A DNA stretch of 64,000 nt from Macrococcoides epidermidis (GTDB lineage: Bacteria > Bacillota > Bacilli > Staphylococcales > Staphylococcaceae), in assembly GCF_042659445.1 (NCBI RefSeq), contig NZ_JBHSSR010000013.1. One strand, given 5' to 3'. Within the stretch, counting starts at the first letter, position 1, and each line of letters opens with the position of its first letter. Both the position numbers and the translations under genes were made by a program. The notes below the pieces were generated by a model that made no database searches, was not told where the DNA came from, and was given only the letters and a program-made list of their open reading frames with translations. Shown piece after piece: positions 60,985-64,000 of this stretch.

Positions 60985-61015
60985 TTTACTCTAACGTCAC
61001 GTCATACCTTACGAT
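60985..61015 (+). promoter_or_regulatory. MerR-type promoter, copy 2
   Basis: TTTACT (60985-60990), 19-base spacer with dyad TAACGT-C-ACGTCA (60992-61004), TACGAT (61010-61015): identical to copy 1 through the -10. The downstream hairpin arm differs slightly (CCTTAC/GTAAGG). Confidence 0.5.
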
Positions 61016-61035
61016 TAAAGTAAGGAGGTGATGAC

Positions 61036-61452
61036 ATGGAATTCTATCAGATGCCGTTGTTTAATAAAATATTGGTGAGAGATATTGAAAAAGCTGAGAA
61101 GTGGTATCGTCACAACTTAGGATTTCAAAGTGTTTTCAAATTTCGCAATGAAGAAAATGAAGTGATTATGTATCACTTACGATTGAAAAAATATCAGGAT
61201 ATCATGCTGATTCAGTCTGATGACTTTAAAAGTGGTAATGGTTGTTTCATCAATATTCTTGTTGATGATATAAAAACCATTGCACATTCTATTTCTGAGA
61301 AGTATGTATTACAATCGTTAGAACAGATGCCGTGGAATGCGATGGAAATGACAATTGAAGATCTTGATGGTTATCAAATAACGTTAACGGAATCGAATAT
61401 TAAAAATGAGGATTTCGAGAAATTAATGAATAGTGTCTTAAAAAAATATTAA
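61036..61452 (+). CDS. VOC family protein, copy 2
   Basis: A 138-residue paralogue of the protein at 48754, nearly identical over the first 80 residues and more divergent around residues 80-90 (DDIKTIAHSISEKY). The second module reads MTIEDLDGYQITLTES. The promoter and ribosome binding site are shared with copy 1, so a segment of about 470 bases was duplicated. Function unknown. Confidence 0.8.
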   Translation: MEFYQMPLFNKILVRDIEKAEKWYRHNLGFQSVFKFRNEENEVIMYHLRLKKYQDIMLIQSDDFKSGNGCFINILVDDIKTIAHSISEKYVLQSLEQMPWNAMEMTIEDLDGYQITLTESNIKNEDFEKLMNSVLKKY

Positions 61453-61460
61453 AAGTAAAC

Positions 61461-61492
61461 GTAGCGACTTAATTAATTAAGCGCTACTTTTG
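61461..61492 (+). terminator. Possible terminator after VOC copy 2
   Basis: A six-base-pair GTAGCG/CGCTAC stem with an AT-rich 15-base loop, then TTTT. Confidence 0.55.
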
Positions 61493-61571
61493 CTCTTTAC
61501 TTCTAGCAAATTCAGAATTAATTTCAAATTAAACACTGTTTACATTTAAAGTACTATAAACTATTCCTCAA

Positions 61572-62336
61572 TTAAAAGAGCTCATCAATTAAAATATAGT
61601 ATCTAATCTTTTGCATATCTAACTTGAAACCTAAAAGTCGTTCTAACTCATTCTTCAATTCTTCTTCATTAATATCTGTGTTATAAAGATAACTTCTATA
61701 ACAAAGTGCTATATCTCGATAAGGATCACCTAGACCACCTCGTCCCAAATCAATATAACCAGAAACCTTGCCATTATTGACTAAAATATTCGGCATACAT
61801 AAATCACCGTGCGTGTAGCTTATTTCTTCATCTGGTTGATTATCTTTCAACCAAGTTAATAACTCTTGAGGATCCTTAAATGCTTCAGGTCCATACGTAT
61901 CTGGATTAGCATCTTCAATATCAACAAAGCCATTTTCAACATTATATTCAGCTTTCTTTATATAATGTTGTAGTCGATTATCTACAGGACAATTTCTGAA
62001 ATCAATTTCTTTTAATTCATTTATTGCTTTCGCATATAGTTCAAGTGAATTATTAACTTCGTATAGCATCTCTCCATTTAATCGTGACATAAGTAAGTAA
62101 CTAGTATCATTATTTTCACAGTGAGCAATTATCACTGGAACAGGTAAACGTCCTTTCAACCATTTCATTAGTTTTATTTCGTTTTTAGACTCTAATGATA
62201 TGGGTTCTATCTTCAAAACATAGTCTTCAAAGATAATAACAGAGGAATGGGAACGACCAATATTATCAATTTTATAACTCTGATTTTTTATATATTCTGC
62301 AATTTTATTTGGTATGGCAATACTACCTATTTTCAT
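61572..62336 (-). CDS. APH(3')-like aminoglycoside phosphotransferase
   Basis: A 254-residue kinase of the aminoglycoside 3'-phosphotransferase family. Catalytic loop YTHGDLCMPNIL near residue 173, metal site GYIDLGRGGLGDPYRDIALC near 193, and the C-terminal KIRYYILIDELF typical of APH(3') enzymes. It lacks nothing obvious, but is diverged from the clinical APH(3') types I remember, so resistance must be tested. Monocistronic, AGGGGG before the start. Confidence 0.8.
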   Translation of the reverse strand: MKIGSIAIPNKIAEYIKNQSYKIDNIGRSHSSVIIFEDYVLKIEPISLESKNEIKLMKWLKGRLPVPVIIAHCENNDTSYLLMSRLNGEMLYEVNNSLELYAKAINELKEIDFRNCPVDNRLQHYIKKAEYNVENGFVDIEDANPDTYGPEAFKDPQELLTWLKDNQPDEEISYTHGDLCMPNILVNNGKVSGYIDLGRGGLGDPYRDIALCYRSYLYNTDINEEELKNELERLLGFKLDMQKIRYYILIDELF

Positions 62337-62639
62337 GCTAAAACCCCCTAAGAATTTTTACATATCCTTTATACTCATAAATTCTGTCTACTACCGTTTT
62401 ATGAATGTTCATTCTAACTGTCATGTTTCCAATAAAAAAATCGTATGGAAATAAGAGTACGAGTTAAATGGAGAAAATCTATTTTTTATACCATCGATTT
62501 TAGACTGAAGGATTCCATCAAGATACCGTGTGTAAAGAAATAATAAAGTTCTACATCGAATCTATGAATATTCAAAGCACTGTGTATAATCTAAAATTTC
62601 CATCAGAAATTACTTTTAGGATTTCCAATTCAAAAAATG
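62337..62639. other. Intergenic stretch without recognisable feature
   Basis: Lies between the divergent APH gene and the thrS leader. A 63-codon plus-strand frame (62528-62719) runs through the thrS promoter and has no ribosome binding site. Nothing else supported. Confidence 0.4.
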
Positions 62640-62668
62640 TTGACAAAATATTCAATCAATTATATCAT
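62640..62668 (+). promoter_or_regulatory. Promoter of the thrS leader
   Basis: A perfect TTGACA (62640-62645), 17 bases and TATCAT (62663-62668, one mismatch). Confidence 0.7.
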
Positions 62669-62715
62669 ATGTTTAATTTAATATTACATACAAGGACACG
62701 ATTTTATTTGGTCGA

Positions 62716-62912
62716 TTAACAGAGAGGGAATAATTGCTGAGAGATTCCTAAATTAGATAATAAAATTACTACCTTAACAATAAATGATATGGAAACATGT
62801 CACGTTCATGTGCGTTAAACATGCTAGAGTGTCATCATTAATGATGGAATTTTGGGTGGAACCGCGGGTAATAGAAGACTCGTCCCTTTTTTGAGGGACG
62901 GGTCTTTTTATT
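62716..62912 (+). ncRNA. T-box riboswitch, threonine type
   Basis: The T-box sequence GGGTGGAACCGCGG is at about 62854-62867, followed by a terminator (GACTCGTCCCT at 62877-62887 with AGGGACGGGTC at 62894-62904, then T). Stem I shows a GCTGAGAGATTCC apical segment near 62740 and an ACC triplet at 62771-62773 as the probable threonine specifier. Uncharged tRNA-Thr binding would favour read-through into thrS. Confidence 0.92.
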
Positions 62913-62941
62913 ATAAAAATAAAATTTAGGGAGAGATTTAA

Positions 62942-64000
62942 ATGTCAAATCAACAAATTAGTATCAAATTTCCAGATGGAAGTAAAAAAGAATATCCCAA
63001 AGGAATTCTTGCAAGTGAAGTTGCAAAATCGATTAGTAATTCTTTATTCAAGGAAGCCATTGTTTGCCGCGTCAATGGAACCTTAGTTGATTTGACCTAT
63101 CCCATCCATCAAGATTCAGAACTTAGTTTCTATAATATAAATACTGCCGAAGGTATTGAAGTGATGAGACACTCCACAGCACATATTTTAGCTCAAGCGA
63201 TTAAACGAATTTATCCAAATGCACTACTATCAATTGGACCAGTTATTGAAAATGGTTTTTATTATGATATAGACTTAGATCAATCTATCAGTGAGAGTGA
63301 CTTAAGTAAAATCGAAAAAGAAATGAAAAAAATTCAGAAAGAAAATCTTACATTCATTCGTTCTGAGGTATCTTATGAAGAAGCTAAGATTGTATTTAAA
63401 GATAATTCTTATAAAGTGAATATCATAGAAAGCCATAAAGAAGAGCAACTTTCAATATATCAACAAGGTGAATTTACAGACTTATGTACAGGTCCACACG
63501 TACCAAGTACTAAATATGTAAATCACTTTAAATTAACAAAAGTTGCAGGTGCTTACTGGAAAGGTGATAGTAATAATAAGATGCTTCAACGAATATATGG
63601 TGTAGCTTTTGCATCCAAAGAAGAACTAGATAATTATTTTGACTTCTTGAAAGAAGCAGATGAAAGAAACCATAGAAAGCTAGGTAAGCAACTAAAACTA
63701 TTCATGTTTTCTGAAGACGCACCAGGAATGCCCTTCTATTTACCAAATGGTCAGTTTATTAAAAATAAAATGGAAGATTTTTTAAGAGAAATACAATTAG
63801 AAAGAGGATACCAAGAAGTTAAAACACCTTTGATGATGAATCAAAGACTCTGGGAAGCTTCTGGACATTGGAATCATTACCATGAAAATATGTATTTTAC
63901 AAAAGTCGATGAAAATGATTTTGCATTAAAACCAATGAATTGCCCTGGTCATATGCTAATATTTAAAAATGAATTAAAATCTTATAAAGATTTACCACTA
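62942..64000 (+). CDS. thrS: Threonyl-tRNA synthetase, C-terminal half outside window
   Basis: The first 353 codons of a class II synthetase: TGS domain (ISIKFPDGSKKEYPKGILAS at residues 6-25), editing domain with HSTAHILAQAIK near residue 76 and the C/H site LCTGPHVPS near 184, then the catalytic domain with GMPFYLPNG (motif 1 region) and LKPMNCPGHM near 337. Its PGMPFYLPNG and CPGHM wording differs from the main staphylococcal ThrS as I remember it and looks like the ThrZ/clostridial type, so it may be a second copy. Start follows GGGAGAG. Confidence 0.92.
   Translation, partial: MSNQQISIKFPDGSKKEYPKGILASEVAKSISNSLFKEAIVCRVNGTLVDLTYPIHQDSELSFYNINTAEGIEVMRHSTAHILAQAIKRIYPNALLSIGPVIENGFYYDIDLDQSISESDLSKIEKEMKKIQKENLTFIRSEVSYEEAKIVFKDNSYKVNIIESHKEEQLSIYQQGEFTDLCTGPHVPSTKYVNHFKLTKVAGAYWKGDSNNKMLQRIYGVAFASKEELDNYFDFLKEADERNHRKLGKQLKLFMFSEDAPGMPFYLPNGQFIKNKMEDFLREIQLERGYQEVKTPLMMNQRLWEASGHWNHYHENMYFTKVDENDFALKPMNCPGHMLIFKNELKSYKDLPL

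Noticed and set aside
62528..62719. 63-codon plus-strand ORF before thrS
   Set aside because: Overlaps the thrS promoter and the start of the T-box leader; no ribosome binding site.
1..64000. CRISPR array, tRNA or rRNA genes, prophage
   Set aside because: No regularly spaced direct repeats, no tRNA cloverleaf, no rRNA-like sequence and no phage structural genes were found on reading both strands.

Overview
The window looks like chromosomal DNA of a low-GC Gram-positive coccus of the family Staphylococcaceae, most likely Macrococcus or Mammaliicoccus. The main evidence is a complete staphyloxanthin-type carotenoid operon (crtO, N, M, P, Q), a CidR-CidA-CidB holin-regulator locus with a separate CidC-type pyruvate oxidase, a SarZ/OhrR-like MarR regulator opposite ohr, and several SigB-type promoters. 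Coding density is high and strong intrinsic terminators separate many convergent pairs. I see no tRNA or rRNA genes, no CRISPR array and no intact insertion sequence. Genus placement is inference from gene content.

Layout. 1-10 kb: ptb-buk of a branched-chain acyl-CoA/butyrate pathway (buk runs off the left edge), a PepSY membrane protein, the AzlCD amino-acid exporter, a PepSY lipoprotein, a four-gene operon (membrane protein, pyrimidine-dimer glycosylase, cupin, DoxX), then cidC divergent from a 2-hydroxyacid dehydrogenase. 10-21 kb: LURP-one protein, an unknown protein, the mhqED quinone-resistance pair divergent from a second ring-cleaving dioxygenase around a PerR-like box, an ABC-F ribosome-protection protein with a leader-peptide attenuator, BrnQ with an apparent ATT start, and a deletion scar that removed the 5' ends of a divergent tetR/cocE pair. 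21-31 kb: a two-component system followed by a COG4705 membrane protein and a PAP2 phosphatase, a BmrA-type ABC exporter, marR/ohr, a TetR regulator, a stress-type SDR and a FAD oxidoreductase. 31-41 kb: YhgE/Pip protein, arylamine N-acetyltransferase, FMN reductase, cidRAB, a PPOX general-stress protein, nagA, selO, a VanY-type carboxypeptidase and a small catalase-fold protein.

41-50 kb is patchier: a dead DUF2243 gene, a zinc alcohol/formaldehyde dehydrogenase, a UvrA-like ATPase, the HxlR-HxlAB formaldehyde-fixation module, a three-gene operon (membrane protein, Xre, 56-aa protein) whose promoter sits inside a perfect 22-bp inverted repeat, a VOC protein and a frameshifted mepB. 50-58 kb is TspO, a disulfide-reductase-like flavoprotein and the carotenoid operon crtO-fni-crtN-crtM-crtP-crtQ, read leftward from a SigB-like promoter. 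58-64 kb is accessory in character: decayed DNA, an Xre/CPBP-protease pair, yjdF with its riboswitch, a second copy of the VOC gene with the same MerR-type promoter, an APH(3')-like kinase and a T-box-controlled threonyl-tRNA synthetase that runs off the right edge.

Several modules serve detoxification: quinones (mhq), organic peroxides (ohr), formaldehyde (adh, hxlAB), ribosome-targeting drugs (ABC-F, APH) and multidrug export (BmrA). The best candidates for new biology are the ABC-F attenuator, the Xre/membrane/56-aa operon with its large operator, the duplicated VOC genes with a shared 19-bp-spacer promoter, and an HxlR that appears to lack the expected sensing cysteine.
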